DNA of 64,000 bases from Antedon mediterranea (lineage: Eukaryota; Echinodermata; Crinoidea; Comatulida; Antedonidae), in contig NC_092679.1 in assembly GCF_964355755.1 (NCBI RefSeq), positions 24,978,132 to 25,042,131 of the forward strand, read 5' to 3'. The position numbers and the translations under genes are program-made. Of this stretch, positions 26,901-39,800 are shown piece after piece. The notes under the pieces are model-generated. The model made no database searches. It was not told the DNA's origin and saw only the letters and a program-made list of their open reading frames with translations. How positions within the stretch are numbered: position 1 is the stretch's first letter; the number at the start of each line of letters is the position of its first letter.

Positions 26901-27964
26901 TTCTATCTATAGGATCTTAAATTCCCTACATTTTTAGAGCACAATAATAAGTTTTACCAGTTTTGTTTCTATCTATAGGATCTTAAATTCCCTACATTTT
27001 TAGAGCACAATAATAAGTTTTACCAGTTTTCACCCATTTTTATGGATTTTGACTGACTTAACAATTTGTGTGTATAAGCCAAATATTAGCAAGTCTGCTA
27101 AATGTCTAGTATTTAAATGTGAGTGTATGACTGAGATTATAATTCAGTTCTTAGGGTATGTTCACACATATGGCATAAGGCTAGTATAAATTGTACTATT
27201 ATACTGACGATAACTCACTACGCCATTTCGTTGCTGTTATTACATGACATCTTAGCTATTGCCATAGAGCTTACTCAAGTGATGCTAGAATACTTACGAA
27301 ATAGGTTTTTTCATCAAGTATACAGTATAGTACTTTGATTGGTACTATAATAAACAGTAAACAAGCTGTACATCTAAAGGTATGGTGCAAGAAAATATCT
27401 TTCAGAAAAGAATTGTGGTCATGAATTGGAAATCAAATTCTGGCAATAAAAATGGGCACAAAAGAGTCCTCCGTCATCGTGTCTAGCCAGCCTTACACCA
27501 TATGTGTGAACCATAGGTGAGTGAAAACGTGCAAGGAATACTTTTCTTTCTTTTTAAGTAATGTTTAATGTTGCTTTTTTTTAGATACCTTTGCCAGTAA
27601 AGTTGCAGCTGTAGGTGACAAGTATGCAGATGCATCTATTGGTAATGTGACTGGAAGCAATGCAGTAAATGTGTTCCTGGGTATAGGAATTGCCTGGTCA
27701 TTGGCAGCAATATATCATGCAATAAATAGTCAAAAATTTACTGTTGAAACTGGTTCACTTGGTTTTTCGGTAACTCTTTTTACATTATTTGCCTTGGTTG
27801 TCATTAGTGTTCTGATGGTTAGGCGCAAAGTATCCTCAATTGGTGGTGAATTGGGAGGCCCAAAAAACTTCAAGATGCTAACTACAATTACATTTGTCAT
27901 GATTTGGATGCTCTACATTATGTTATGTAGTTTTGAGGCATATGGTTATATTGAAGGATTTTAA
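16441..27964 (+). CDS. slc8a: Na+/Ca2+ exchanger (SLC8/NCX family), six coding exons
   Basis: Plasma-membrane antiporter that exports Ca2+ in exchange for Na+. Coding exons: 16441-18209, 23429-23535, 25070-25212, 25952-26051, 26472-26741, 27585-27964; all junctions are GT..AG and keep frame, giving about 922 residues, a normal length. Start ATG 16441 is followed by a signal peptide ([11 protein letters not shown]) and an N-glycosylation site. Alpha-1 repeat at about 130-185 has GSSAPE and GSAAFN; an XIP-like basic stretch ([12 protein letters not shown]) follows near 258-270. The cytosolic loop carries two Calx-beta domains, CBD1 from about 398 with Ca-ligand acidic clusters ([13 protein letters not shown]) and CBD2 from about 524. 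Alpha-2 at about 785-830 has GTSVPDTFASK and [10 protein letters not shown]. The huge first coding exon ends after FQNDE, as I recall for vertebrate SLC8A1. Assigning one vertebrate paralogue is not justified. No break seen. Confidence 0.96.
20848..20954. repeat. Duplicated hairpin GGTTATCCGC-ACTTG-GCGGATAACC
   Basis: A perfect 10-bp stem with a 5-base loop is present twice, starting at 20848 and about 20903, each followed by CCCTTGTTATTGTCAGGATC and a T run (the second about 28 T). GCGGATAACC also occurs just before the terminal hairpin of both following elements, so these hairpins probably belong to the same transposon family as subterminal repeats. Confidence 0.75.
20976..22118 (+). mobile_element. 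Helitron-like non-autonomous element, unit 1
   Basis: Starts TCTATGTTCTTCTTTCTTTC and ends with the hairpin ACTCGTC-CGTAGT-GACGAGT (22089-22108) followed 6 bases later by CTAG (22115-22118) and then T. A 5' TC, a short 3' hairpin and a CTRR terminus next to T are the usual marks of Helitrons. A second related unit follows directly. No Rep/helicase frame. The interior is rich in CG-containing words (acgcgcgc) and includes TGACGTCA palindromes. Superfamily call is inference. Confidence 0.5.
22120..23159 (+). mobile_element. Helitron-like non-autonomous element, unit 2
   Basis: Begins TCTATGTTCTTCTTTCTTTC one base after unit 1 ends and finishes with ACTCGTC-CGAAGT-GACGAGT (23130-23149) and CTAG at 23156-23159, then T. 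It aligns with unit 1 along its whole length with scattered substitutions and deletions, so the pair is a head-to-tail tandem. A diverged relative without clear ends is at about 57180-57745. Confidence 0.5.
23918..24506. repeat. 65-bp minisatellite, nine units, in exchanger intron 2
   Basis: The phrase ATTGTCTGAAATATACTGTA recurs every 65 bases (23981, 24046, 24111 and so on). Units are almost identical; the first differs by CACGATGG for CTAATGG. Such homogeneity suggests recent expansion or a length-variable locus. Confidence 0.95.
25311..25391. repeat. Two-unit 38-bp duplication in exchanger intron 3
   Basis: TGACCATTATCAGGGTGTTG begins at 25315 and 25353. Very recent or gene-converted, as the copies are almost identical. 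Confidence 0.85.
26893..27026. repeat. Two-unit 66-bp duplication in exchanger intron 5
   Basis: AGTTTTGTTTCTATCTATAG starts at 26893 and 26959 and both units run on identically through AATAAGTTTTACC. It carries a duplicated CTATAG acceptor-like site but no downstream open exon. Confidence 0.85.
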
Positions 27965-29054
27965 AGATAACTGCTGTCCGATTAAATCAAAATGTGAATT
28001 GTTGAAAATCCAATTACATAGAAAATAGCAATAGAGAAACTTGGGTACATTATGCAAGTATTATTCAATAAATTCAGATGTCTTTGTTTTGAGTGGTTCT
28101 ATTATTATTGAAATTATCAATTGTTTTTTTTTTATTTACAAACCCATTTGCTGTACACAAGAAAGTACATTTATCTTATGTTTGTGGATATCAAACTACT
28201 GTAGTAATACATTTCTATTAAAAGAAAAACATACTTATTCTGTTAGAATAATTTTGAATTGATAAAATGTATGCATAATGTATTTTATTTATTCCAGTGA
28301 ATCATTTATAGATAGATGATAATGTATTAACTGTACTGTAGGTTAAATCTATTTTCCAATTAATTTTACAAACCAAATAATTAAAGTAAGCCTCTGGCAT
28401 AATGATGTGCTGTGCATGTATTAGGGATTTGTAGGTTTGTTTGGCTGAAATTGTAGTGCAATTTTAATGTAGGCAATATAATATTATTTAAAGATTAGAT
28501 TTATTTATTAAGCTTTGATAAGTAAGTTACAAATGTTATTCTCTGAGTGCCTGAATGTTGGAATTACAAATCAATATTTCATGTACTTTGTGAATCTGTA
28601 AAGAATTAGTATAAGTTGAAACATTAATGCATAAATAACATTTAACAGTACTCCTATAATTACTATAGTTCTTAGCTCCTATATAATACCCCTTCTACAT
28701 TATCACCACTACACTCAGTTGATTCAACACACCGGGATGTCAAGCTCTGTGATCATGGACAGTCAACTAGTTCCCAATAACTGAGCTGGATCGAGGCAGA
28801 ATTCTTCCTGGGAAAGTCCTTTGATTTACTCAACTTGTGTCAGTGAAATTAGTTGTACAACTTGCAAACTCCAAATGGATAATGTCAAATTTTAACATTT
28901 TCAGGTTCCATGCTATATTAATTATATTTTTCACTAAAAATAGTTTGGTGACACATTTAAAGACACATTCTCAACATTTTTTCAGTCTATTTTAAGGTCA
29001 CAACCTATATTTTTTTGTAAAAATGAATCCTATGTGGACCTATTGCGATACTTT

Positions 29055-29180
29055 TTTGTTCTAACATTGTATCACCTTGTCAACTCATGTTGATGAAGGG
29101 AAAACACATGATCAATGTAATGTTTTGTTGTAACATTGTATCACCTTGTCAACTCATGTTGGAAAACACATGATCAATGT
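29055..29180. repeat. Two-unit 68-bp duplication
   Basis: TAACATTGTATCACCTTGTC recurs 68 bases apart; the second unit lacks a few bases (gatgaagg). Non-coding. Confidence 0.8.
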
Positions 29181-30321
29181 AAAATTTTACGAATATAACC
29201 TGATAACATAAATAATAATTAAAGCAGCAACCTCAAAAACGTTTGTCGCAAAAAAGTCTCCCTTGTTTATTTCACTCGCAATGTATTTTATGAGCTAGGC
29301 CTAAAACGATTTACTTCCTAGCTTGACTGTCGATTTTGCTGTTTGAAAATTGGCCCAGATCCAATCCTATAAAAATGAGATCATTTCTTGGAAAAAAAAG
29401 ACTATATTGCTAGAGTACGATGTTTGTAGGTTACCACTAAGTTTAGAGCCTACGTTACTAGCCTAGGTAGAGAACATTGACATGAACTACACTTCAAGTA
29501 CATTCTTTTTCTCTTTTTATCATAATTAATCATAGAACATACATTTAAGAAAGGTTTAATGTTTTTAAAGTAATACAGGTTATATGCATTATTTTTACAC
29601 CAAAAAAAATGCAGGGAATGTGTCTTTAATTTGCTTATAATTATGACTCTTGATTGTAATTTCTTATGTAAATAATCTAATGTACATATTTTGTTTTTCA
29701 CCATCGGCAATCATTGTAGTATATAAGGATCCAACCAGGTTCTTCACATAAATGGAGATGGTCTCTCCAAGATCAAATCAGTGGTTGACAGTGTAATAGA
29801 GGTATTACTTGAGAAACCCAACTGCCAGTAGGTTATAGATTTCAGAAAAACAAATTTAAAAAACAAACTTAATTGAAATATGAATGTTGGATATTTATTA
29901 TACTGTATATATATGGTATGTAGGAATGGTACAATTTTTGCATAAAATCTATTATGTAATAATAATTCCCTCTTGTTGACATTTAACATATAACCAACAA
30001 AATTAATAGCATGCTTATCCTATTTCATTAATATTTATATTATACTGTAAAAAGATCTGATAATTATTAAAGATATCTTTTCCTCCTGAAATTTATAATT
30101 TTTTGTTGAATTGTCCTTTTTAATTTCACATAATAGACTTTGACCAAAAATTGGATCAGGAAAAAAAATGTATCTGATAAAACCTGAAAGCCTGTCTGCG
30201 AGTCAATGGGTTTTTGATGAAATTTGACCTTTTTTTGTAAATCATTTTTTTTAATTAATTAATAACTTTATTAAATATACAAAGTGATGTATATGAATGG
30301 TATTTCTCTAGAAATTATATA

Positions 30322-30470
30322 ATAATAATTCATAATAATGGTACACAAACAAACTTTATTAAATATACAAAGTGATAATAATTCATAATAATGGTACACA
30401 AACAAACTTTATTAAATATACAAAGTGATAATAATTCATAATAATGGTACACAAACAAACTTTCCAGTTT
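30322..30470. repeat. 53-bp tandem repeat, about 2.8 units
   Basis: ATAATAATTCATAATAATGG starts at 30322, 30375 and 30428. The third unit is cut off after CAAACAAACTTT. Confidence 0.9.
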
Positions 30471-32853
30471 AATGGATTAAGATTTATTACTGTATTGATA
30501 AATATTGTAAATTTGTTTCAGTGAACTTGAATATGTAATATTGTAAAAAATTGCAATTTCCCATACAGAGGAGACATTTAACATTATACAGTAATAAATT
30601 TAAATACATTTAATGTTTTTAAATATAACATTTTTATCACATATGCTAATTAATTCAATGACATTAGCTTTAAGATATTGCATCCAGTCAGTAAGTTTGT
30701 TTTGATGTGTTAAAATATAGATAGTTAGAGTGAAGTGTTTAATGCCACATCGCCAACTCATCAAATGCACAAATGAATTTGATTTCTACTGTATGTAGTG
30801 TATAGGACATTTTTCTATGTATGATGTAGGCCTGCATTTGGTTATAGTAACAGGGTGGAAACAGTGTCATATATAACTGACCATGTTCTTCCCCAAACTT
30901 ATAGAAAATAAATACATATATTAAAAAAAAATCAATTTTTTACTTATAATTATATATTGGCAGTACTGAATTATTTAATAAATATAATGTGTGTCAGTGT
31001 GGTATGTACAGTGTATACTCATGGATTCCTTATGAGTATGTGTGCGTAGAGTTTATAAGATTTCATTCTATTCTAAAAGGGTGTTAACTTATATGACAGA
31101 ATAATATTTAAAAGGCTTGTATGCCACAATTGCATTTTAAGAGCAATTATTTAAAATATTTTTAGCTGTGCAATATACCCATCAATACAGATAGTATTAC
31201 ATATTCTATTATGTATGTATTACTGTGCAATACAATTGCATGTCATTTAATTATATAAACAACGTATTTATTCATGGTAGAGCTATTTTAGGAAGTCTTA
31301 TGTGATTTGAATATACACTAGGCCTATAATAAAGTAATAATGCAGTAATGATTTGTGTAATTATTTATAATGTATTGGACCCCAATGATTCCGTGACAAT
31401 AAATGCCAAGATTGCATTGTGAGATTTCATTTGTTAAATTGCTTGAGCAGTACATACAATGGCATTCTAGTATTGTGTAACTAAGGCAATTCAATTTAAC
31501 TATAATAACTATCTCTATATTACATTATTTTACTAGTTTATATTCAGGTATATTATGAATAATGTATTTAGTTTATTCAACTTTCAATATGTACTGTACG
31601 ATTTTGCGATAGTATAACACAATATATATTTGTATATAAAATAGAATTCCTCTTTCCTCATTTTAAAATGTATAATTATATTTTTTTTTGATTATATGTT
31701 TATTACATTTAACTGGAATTTATAAAAAACCCCAAAACCAGAAACCCTCCAGCATAATTGTTTTTTTCATGAAAAGCAATTGTTTTAACTGGTGCTTTAT
31801 TATTTAACTGCTATATAACCTGGTTTTAAATAACTTTATTTGATGATTATGTTTGAACTGTCAAATTTAGTGTGATACAAAATATCAAGGTAAAGTTACC
31901 ATATTACTACAGTAATTTATTCTTATTATATATAGTCAGATGTGGTAACATTGATAATGATATCAAACACCTTCAAATCCAATTGATGCTCACTGTTAAT
32001 ACATTATAAACATAGTTTAAGGCTGGTATCAGCTTGATTTTTGTACTGAAACCTTGCTGTGTTGTGATAACTGACTGCCAACCTGCTGTGAATGCTTTCT
32101 TCAGAAATCTTTGTATTTCAAAGTCAATTAAAGAGTACATGCAATCTAAAATCAGTCTGGTATTTTCTTTATATAGGTTATCTGCACTATTATATACTTT
32201 TTTTCTTTCTTATGCATTTAAATTGGGTAAATGCAACAATTATAAATAATAATTAATGCATAAATAAAGACTATTATGATCTATCTTTGAGTTAAAAATA
32301 TGCATGGAATTTGGTACAAATGTCAATGACAGTCGGTTTCTTGACATATAAGCTCTAGGTGCCAGTAGCCGGCCTGACTTGTTCTTATAAAATCTCACAT
32401 GTATTAGATGTTTCTTATTTTCTAAAATTTTACTTAATTTACTTTTAAGACCTGTTTTTCATAAAGATATCTTAAATCATTAACCGTACAACCAATTATA
32501 TTTGATCTATCAATCTTAGTATTCATGAGACCTTTCTTGTGTGTTTTATTTAAATTACCGAAAATTATCCAAACCAGGAAATAGATAACTAGTACTGATT
32601 GAATCACTTTCCTAGAATAATTTAAAAGTACAGTAATTTTAATAATAATAACAACATCTAACATTAAACTTATTTAGGTTTCTGAGGAAATATAACCTTT
32701 GGTGACCTTTTTTGATTATCTTGGCCGTATTTTTTTCAGAGCTGAGTTGATCATCACTATGTGTACTGTACCAGGATATTTGGTTTCACACGTACGTTCA
32801 TGTCTGTTCATTACCTATGATGTTTTCTTTTTAGATTAAAAAAAAAATGTATC

Positions 32854-34499
32854 TTAAAGGGGGATTCTGGGTTTAAAATTGCTTTTAAATATCGTTTATT
32901 TATTAAATAAAAAACATTATAACAATATAGACATGTCAGAATGAAGAAGTAATAACGAGAAATTAAAAAAATTAAATTTCATATACATTTTAGGGTAAAT
33001 TCATGGAAAGTCTGTTTTTCAGCAGCTTAGGGAAGCTCATTAATATTCATGAGATATTCACAAAATCACGTCATCAGTGGATTCCAAACTCACGACGTCA
33101 AGCTTGTACGTTATGTTCTCTCTCCTCTGTCAAACGATGACCACCCGATCATTGTGAAATACATTTTTTTGTAGATTTGCTAAGCTAGGCCTAAAGTGTA
33201 ATAATAACAGTAGTAGCATATATTTATTTGACATTTAATGAAATACAAAATTTAGTACAGATTACGGAGTCATAAATTATACTAATTTTATACCTCGAAT
33301 TAATAATAGTACAGATCGTATATCGGCTTCACGTACTAGTAGGCTAGGCCTAAATCATTTTATTCATGCCGGGGTGAGAGCCATTTCTGACTAGGGATTC
33401 CATGCCACGATGGCTACGTTAAAACATTGCATTGGGGCCATCATTCATGGGCCTAGCTAGCCTATTACTGAACGATTGGCCCATAAATAACAAAACTCAG
33501 TGGATTCCAAACCCATCCTATCAAAACCAAACTCCTAAACAATCTAGGCCTAAACCTAAAACGTTCTACAAAAATCGGCTGTAAATATTGAGGCAAAACA
33601 AGGTCCGATCGCCGTCCGCACGTCTAATAAGTAGGCCTAGTTAGTTTACTCTCCAAAAAAGCGGATACTGCATCAAGCAAGTAGACCGGTAGTAGGAAGG
33701 AGACCTACCTAGCCTAGCCTAGCCGATCCGGCCCAGTTAAAAATTGAGCTAGCTAGTGTAGTAGACCCTATGGCATTATGCGAATTGATACTACCAGGCC
33801 TTTTACTATAGGCTACACTTGTTAAAATTAGCAATACTGTACTTATGTTTACAAATATTCCAACTCTCTCATTCGAGCTATATTATCTATACCATTCCGG
33901 TAGGTTGAGTCGACCTTCAATCAAATACTGTACATCGTTCATGTTGTGATATAGACGGGGTATACTCGACCCGACCAGTTTGGTATTGTATACTGTATCT
34001 GCTTATCACGTGACGATGCCAGGCATGGGCAGAGAGAGCACGTGTATCGTCGTCTCGCTCTCCTCGCTCAGCAGGTGGTGCAGGATTGTATACGTTACGC
34101 TTCATTGATTTTGAAGGCTTTCCCTAAGTCAGTGCGAAAATCGGCAAACGTAAAGTGCAAACTTATCTAATTTTTCACTGTTTTGATGGATTTTCATAGA
34201 AAATTGATTTTATAAATGGGAAGACCGACTAAAATTACATAAGATAAGTATAATTTTACAAAAGTAATTGATATGGTTAATGATAACGAGTCGTCGGAAG
34301 ATTGACCATTTCACGAATTTCGTATTCTGTAACCACAGTGTGATTTTGCCGTAGCTGCACTTGTAATCTGGCCTCATTTCACAGCCTTCGTTCTGCTTCA
34401 CTGGACGCTTATATAAATTGAAACTTTTACCGTTCAAGAGACAAACAAATATATTTTACATTTTTTACTATTCATTTTAAACCCGGAACCCCCCTTTAA
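32854..34499. mobile_element. 1.64-kb TTAA (piggyBac-like) non-autonomous element, copy 2
   Basis: TTAA at 32854-32857 and 34496-34499 bound 1638 bp that match the copy at 5716-7361 in length and, as far as compared by eye, in sequence, including the two short minus-strand frames. Flanking DNA is unrelated (tatc and ggta), which confirms the borders and the TTAA duplication. Near identity means one copy derives from the other or both from one source very recently, or that this haplotype has been homogenised. Confidence 0.87.
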
Positions 34500-34949
34500 G
34501 GTAATTGTCATTGCAATGATATTGCTGTTGAAAAGTAAGGGGAAAATCCGAACCACCCCACAAAAAACACATGGGATGGTGGAGGGGATAACACCACACC
34601 ACAGGATCTGCGCCGTTGCTATTGCATGACATTAATTCAAACCACCAACTTTACCTGGTTTATTTTGCTAAATTTTATCATTCCGATTTAGTAATATTTA
34701 TCTGTCTGGTCCACAGACTGCAGCCACCATTACCCTTTAACACAATTTAAACCTCCTACATGAGAGATTGTCATCTCCCGACGGTTCATTATAATCTCGG
34801 ACTTCCAAACTATTATTTGTGTTTATAAGTAGGCCCAAAGAATATATATCACAAGAATGAGTATTCCGCGATTTTTGCATGAGAAATTTGTAACAGAGAG
34901 CTCCAGAGAGTGATGCCCGCCCTCATAAGGGCGGATGTATATGTTATGC

Positions 34950-35085
34950 GCGATTTGAACGATTTGCGCAATTTGAAATTGCGCAAAAAAAATCCTTGCG
35001 CAATTTGAATTGAAACATGTGTTTCAAATTGCGCAAGCAACGTATTAAATTGCGCAAGTAATCTGCAAATTGCGCAAGGTTTTTC
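34950..35085. repeat. TTGCGCAA palindrome array, left arm
   Basis: Several TTGCGCAA octamers, mostly paired as TTGCGCAATTTGAAATTG or AAATTGCGCAAG blocks, lie within 34965-35080. The first two blocks and their spacing are inverse copies of the end of the right array. Confidence 0.8.
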
Positions 35086-35494
35086 GACAGATTGTGAAAT
35101 CATGCACACCCATATTTTTATAGTAATTTCTAAGAATGATTCAAAATTAAAGATAAATATCGCATTTCCTTATTTTAGTAGTGCAAATATTGTTATAAGT
35201 TAGCATACCGTCGAAGAACCGACGAAGGAAAACGAAGCGGTGGTGTTCCACCAGGCGGGCGCGGCGCGGGCGGCCGGCTATACTACTCTAGCCTAGCTAG
35301 GGTCTGGACTACTGATACTGACTAGGTTACATGGCCTAGCTTAAACTAATATTAAAAACTTAAAAAGTGAGTACTGTATTAACATTATCTTCATTGAAAT
35401 GGTCTTATTTACCCTATATAATAAAATACTAAATTTTAAACTCCTCTGCCTAGGCCTAGCCTAGCCATGTATGGGAAAATTTACAGTTCGTTTT

Positions 35495-35745
35495 CAAATT
35501 GCGCAAAGGTGTCATATTGCGCAAGAACTATCTTGCGCAATTTACAAATTGTGCAGCGCAATTTAAAATTGCGCAAAGATTTCTTGCGCAATTTGAAATT
35601 GCGCAAGTTGATTGCGCAATTTGAAATTGCGCAAAAAAATCCTTGCGCAATTTTAAATTGCGCAAGAATTCTTTGCGCAATTTCAAATTGCGCAAGGATT
35701 TTTTTGCGCAATTTCAAATTGCGCAAATCGTTCAAATCGCGCATA
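35495..35745. repeat. TTGCGCAA palindrome array, right arm
   Basis: More than a dozen GCGCAA or TTGCGC half sites form successive palindromes of the form TTGCGCAATTT/AAATTGCGCAA separated by 4-9 bases (gattt, gttga, aaaatcc, gaattc). Because each block is self-complementary the array reads alike on both strands. It is not a CRISPR array: spacers are tiny and the repeats palindromic in a eukaryotic intergenic region. Confidence 0.85.
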
Positions 35746-36489
35746 ACATACTAAATAAGACTTGATTTAATAGATATTATACATGTCACATTAAATAGAA
35801 TTATGATAATATATTTTGCAATTGTAAACTATTTTATAATACGTATTTATTAACAAACTAGTGTACATTCACTTTTACAGACAATTATTTACTAACATGC
35901 TAAGTTAGTTCACAAAAAAAGCCTAACACAGCAACACCAAAAATCAACGAATCGTTACTCAGCACGGCCTATTCTTTACCATTGCCATGTACTACTCTAC
36001 GCCCGGTAAATTAAGTATTGTTTTTATGATAAAAATTAGTATAAAATACATGTTATTAATAGGACAAAATGTTAAATATCATTAACATTTATTTGTTTTA
36101 CCAGAAACAAGTTAAATATAGGAATATTATTAAACTATCGTTCGTGAAAACGCGTAAACACCAACACGCCCGGTCACGCTATCGTAGCGCCCGGTTGATA
36201 AAGCAAACTGTTTATACGGCAGTTTTTACTAAATAAATTGCATAAAACGAACAATTAAACATCCAAATAGTATTTAACATGATGTTGGCATGTAGTTTAT
36301 AACATTTTTATCATGAAAATACTACCGGTGGTCCAGCCTTTGATTAGTGAAACCGTCACAAAAAGTTGTATACATCCCAGATACATCCACACTTATGGCG
36401 GCGCCCTACCACATGGACAATATTACTGTTACAGGGAAAATCGCGGATTACTCATTCTTGTGATATATATTCTTTGGTAGGCCTCAGTA

Positions 36490-36815
36490 TTAATGTTATT
36501 TATGTGACGCGCCATAAGTACTGAACTGTAAAAAGTTTTGGTCCCAATGCTCGGGATTGAGGGCGTTCATTTTACCATGTGACCGAAACTGTATGTCGCG
36601 ACTCTACTCTATAACTGCACACACACACACTGTACACAGGCTAGGCCGCCGCCGACGCCGCAAGACATAAACACTAATACTATCGGTTCACGCTAGGCCT
36701 AGGCCCGGCCCTAGTCTTCACACTAAATTCAACGAAGAAGTGATAAAAACCGATCTTTGAAAAACCACAATTTATCCGGGAAAATGTTAGGTTAATCATA
36801 ATATAAATAGGTACT
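36490..36815 (+). promoter_or_regulatory. Likely promoter and 5' UTR of the ZNF839-like gene
   Basis: The 300 bases before the start codon are less AT-rich than the surroundings, with CG words (cgccgccgccgacgccgc near 36646), an AC microsatellite near 36617, and no TATA box or clear splice acceptor. This fits a TATA-less, CpG-containing promoter with the start site within it. No further support. Confidence 0.35.
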
Positions 36816-39800
36816 ATGGATATTGTTTCAATGGCACTTAGCAGTGCACAACGTAATTCTGAATTGTTGGTAGGGCTAGGCCTAACCCAGCCTGAAAACC
36901 ATCATGGTGGCCAAACGGAGGAAGAAGGTGTCGTCGCTCGTGAACATTCAATGATGGACAGAGATTCTGAGTTAGGGCTACTAGGCCTAGGCCTAGATTC
37001 AAATACATGTAGGCCTGCTTCAACTCATGGGGCTGTTGTTAGTACTCTGGTAGGTAGTATTTCAGAAAACTGTGCACCCGTTTTTATGATGGGGCAAGAT
37101 GAGTTATTAAGACCATCAAATAAAAATTTAATTTTGAGGAAAACAGAAAAAAATACAGAAGAGTTGTCTAGACCTACTACCGGTCCTAGAAATACACAAA
37201 ATCTTCAAAATGGAAAAACTATTAATATGACATCAATTAACGTTGCTAGAAATTTTGATTCTGCAAAACTCAATAAAATAACTACAGCAAGCAGCAGTAG
37301 CCTTGGAATGCACCCTATACCGGTTGAACTATCATCGTCTACAAGTGCGGCAAGTAGTATACTTGGATCAATTGCAAGCATGATTGACCCAAATGCTGCA
37401 AATCTAATGAGTACTATCTCAACTAGTAGTGTATCTAGCAACCAGTCAGACTCTTCTGTTATAAGTAGAACAAATCGTAGTGCTGACATGTTTTCAAAGG
37501 TTGGTCCTCCAATACCTTCTACAGTGCCACAACCAATTGCCAAAGAAGAGCAAACGTTATCACCAATACCGCTTCAGACAAAATCTGCTGCAACAATTAC
37601 AATTAAAACACCCCCAGGAACATCACTAACTGGACCAAGTGGTTCAATGAGTGGGCCACTTTTACAAACAATTCTTAACAATGCAGAGGTACAAGCTTTG
37701 ATGAAACGAAATCCTGGACAACAAATCACGATTGTACAGGTACCTGATGAGTCATTGGGAAGTGGAAATTGGGGGATTAATTCTAGTATAAAATCTGCGA
37801 TTAATGAAGCAAATAAATTCATCCCAGCAACTAACACAAAAACTAATCAGGTACAAGTAGGTCGTAAACGAAAGAAATTTGATGAACCTGATGAAAAACA
37901 GAAAACATTGAAAGTGACACGTCCTGTGAAAAAAATAACAAGGTCTGGACGGATTTCTCGACCACCACTTTATCGCATCAGAGACTATAAAACAATACTT
38001 CCAACAGAAGAAGTCGAAAGTGATTCATCAGAGGAGGAGTACGAAGATTATACTGACAAAAATGACAAAGATATTTCTATCCTTTCGGATAAGCCTAAGA
38101 ACTTTAAATGCACAAATTGTGATAAATCTTACATTGGTCAGGCAAGTTTAGATCGTCATTTTCGGCAGAACCCCACTCATGGTACACCAGTAGGCCTATC
38201 TCCTGTAAAGAAACAGTCTGATATTCAAAGGTAAATCAATTTGATGTTTCAAAATTAAATTAATGTCTAAATATATGACTAAACAGTTTTAAATTTTGCC
38301 TATGCCTGGGAATTTATGTACAGTATAAAATAAAACATAATTATAAAAATTTATTTCAGTAAAGCCACTCGCGCTCTTGTGTATTGAATGATCTGAAAAT
38401 GTATTAATACTTTGTGATGAAATACAAAGTTGTAAATGGTTGATGAGTGAGAGCATATAATAGATAACAAAATATTGCCTTTTTTAATTAGTGAACAGAT
38501 AGATTCTAAAGATTTCGGAAAACTGGATCAGATTTCATCAGAACCTGGTGAATATATCCCTGTTGAGACTGCATCCTCTCAGCTATCAAGGGTACACAAC
38601 CCATTGATGAGAGGCCGTGGTAGAGGGGTCAGGAAACGTAGAGGTCGTGGACGACCCCCAGTATGCAATTACAATAACAAGACCTACAATTCTGCAGGGG
38701 TGTTTTCAATGAAAAACACAGAAAAACTTCCACTGGATAAGAGGAAACAAAAAGCAAAAGAGGTAATGTCTCTATTTTTATTTTTAGTTCTATTAATTGG
38801 TTTAAAAAACATGAGTGTGTAATTCCTAACACACAACACAGATCCAGGGATCGGTGTGTAATTGTCAACACACTCATCCAGGGATGAGTGTGTAATTGGC
38901 AACACACTCATCCAGGGATGAGTGTGTAATTGGCAACACACTCATCCAGGGATGAGTGTGTAATTGTCAACACACTCATCCAGGGATCAGTGTGTAATTG
39001 TCAACACACTCATCCAGGGATCGGTGTGTAATTGTCAACACACTCATCCAGGGATCGGTGTGTAATTGCCAACACACTCATCCAGGGATCAGTGTGTAAT
39101 TGCCAACACACTCATCCAGGGATCAGTGTGTAATTGCCAACACACTCATCCAGGGATCGGTGTGTAATTGCCAACACACTATCCAGGGATCGGTGTGTAA
39201 TTGTCAACACACTCATCCAGGGATCAGTGTGTAATTGGCAACACACTCATCCAGGGATCGGTGTGTAATTGCCAACACACTCATCCAGGGATCGGTGTGT
39301 AATTGCCAACACACTCATCCAGGGATCGGTGTGTAATTGCCAACACACTCATCCAGGGATCAGTGTGTAATTGCCAACACACTTATCCAGGGATCAGTGT
39401 GTAATTGCCAACACACTCATCCAGGGATCAGTGTGTAATTGCCAACACACTCATCCAGGTATAAGTGTGTAATTGCCAACACACTCATCCAGGGATCAGT
39501 GTGTAATTGGCAACACACTCATCCAGGGATCAGTGTGTAATTGTCAACACACTCATCCAGGGATCAGTGTGTAATTGTCAACACACTCATCCAGGGATCG
39601 ATGTGTAATTGCTAACACACTCATCCAGGGATTGGTGTGTAATTGCCAACACACTCATCCAGGGATTGGTGTGTAATTGCCAACACACTCATCCAGGGAT
39701 CGGTGTGTAATTGGCAACACACTCATCCAGGGATTAGTGTGTAATTGGCAACACACTCATCCAGGGATCAGTGTGTAATTGTCAACACACTCATCCAGGG

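Larger units (their letters stand above)
27965..32853. other. 3' UTR of the exchanger and intergenic DNA
   Basis: The exchanger's 3' end lies here; an AATAAA at 28067-28072 is the first of several possible poly(A) signals in AT-rich DNA, so the end cannot be fixed. Two tandem repeats occur (29055-29180, 30322-30470). No exon of another gene is recognisable. Confidence 0.5.
34829..36483. mobile_element. 1.64-kb inverted-repeat element with 7-bp direct repeats and TTGCGCAA arrays
   Basis: The element is 34836-36476. It starts CAAAGAATATATATCACAAG and ends with the exact inverse; pairing continues inward through GAATGAGTA and CCGCGATTTT. GTAGGCC flanks it on both sides (34829-34835, 36477-36483). 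A second inner pair, ATGTTATGCGCGATTTGAAC near 34941 and its inverse near 35725-35752, borders arrays of TTGCGCAATTT palindromes. No transposase is visible. GTAGGCC is related to a motif common in this genome, so the 7-bp duplication is suggestive, not certain. Superfamily unknown. Confidence 0.6.

Noticed and set aside
35495-35745. Array of TTGCGCAA repeats as a CRISPR or iteron set
   Set aside because: Spacers are 4-9 bases and not unique, the repeats are palindromic, and the genome is eukaryotic.
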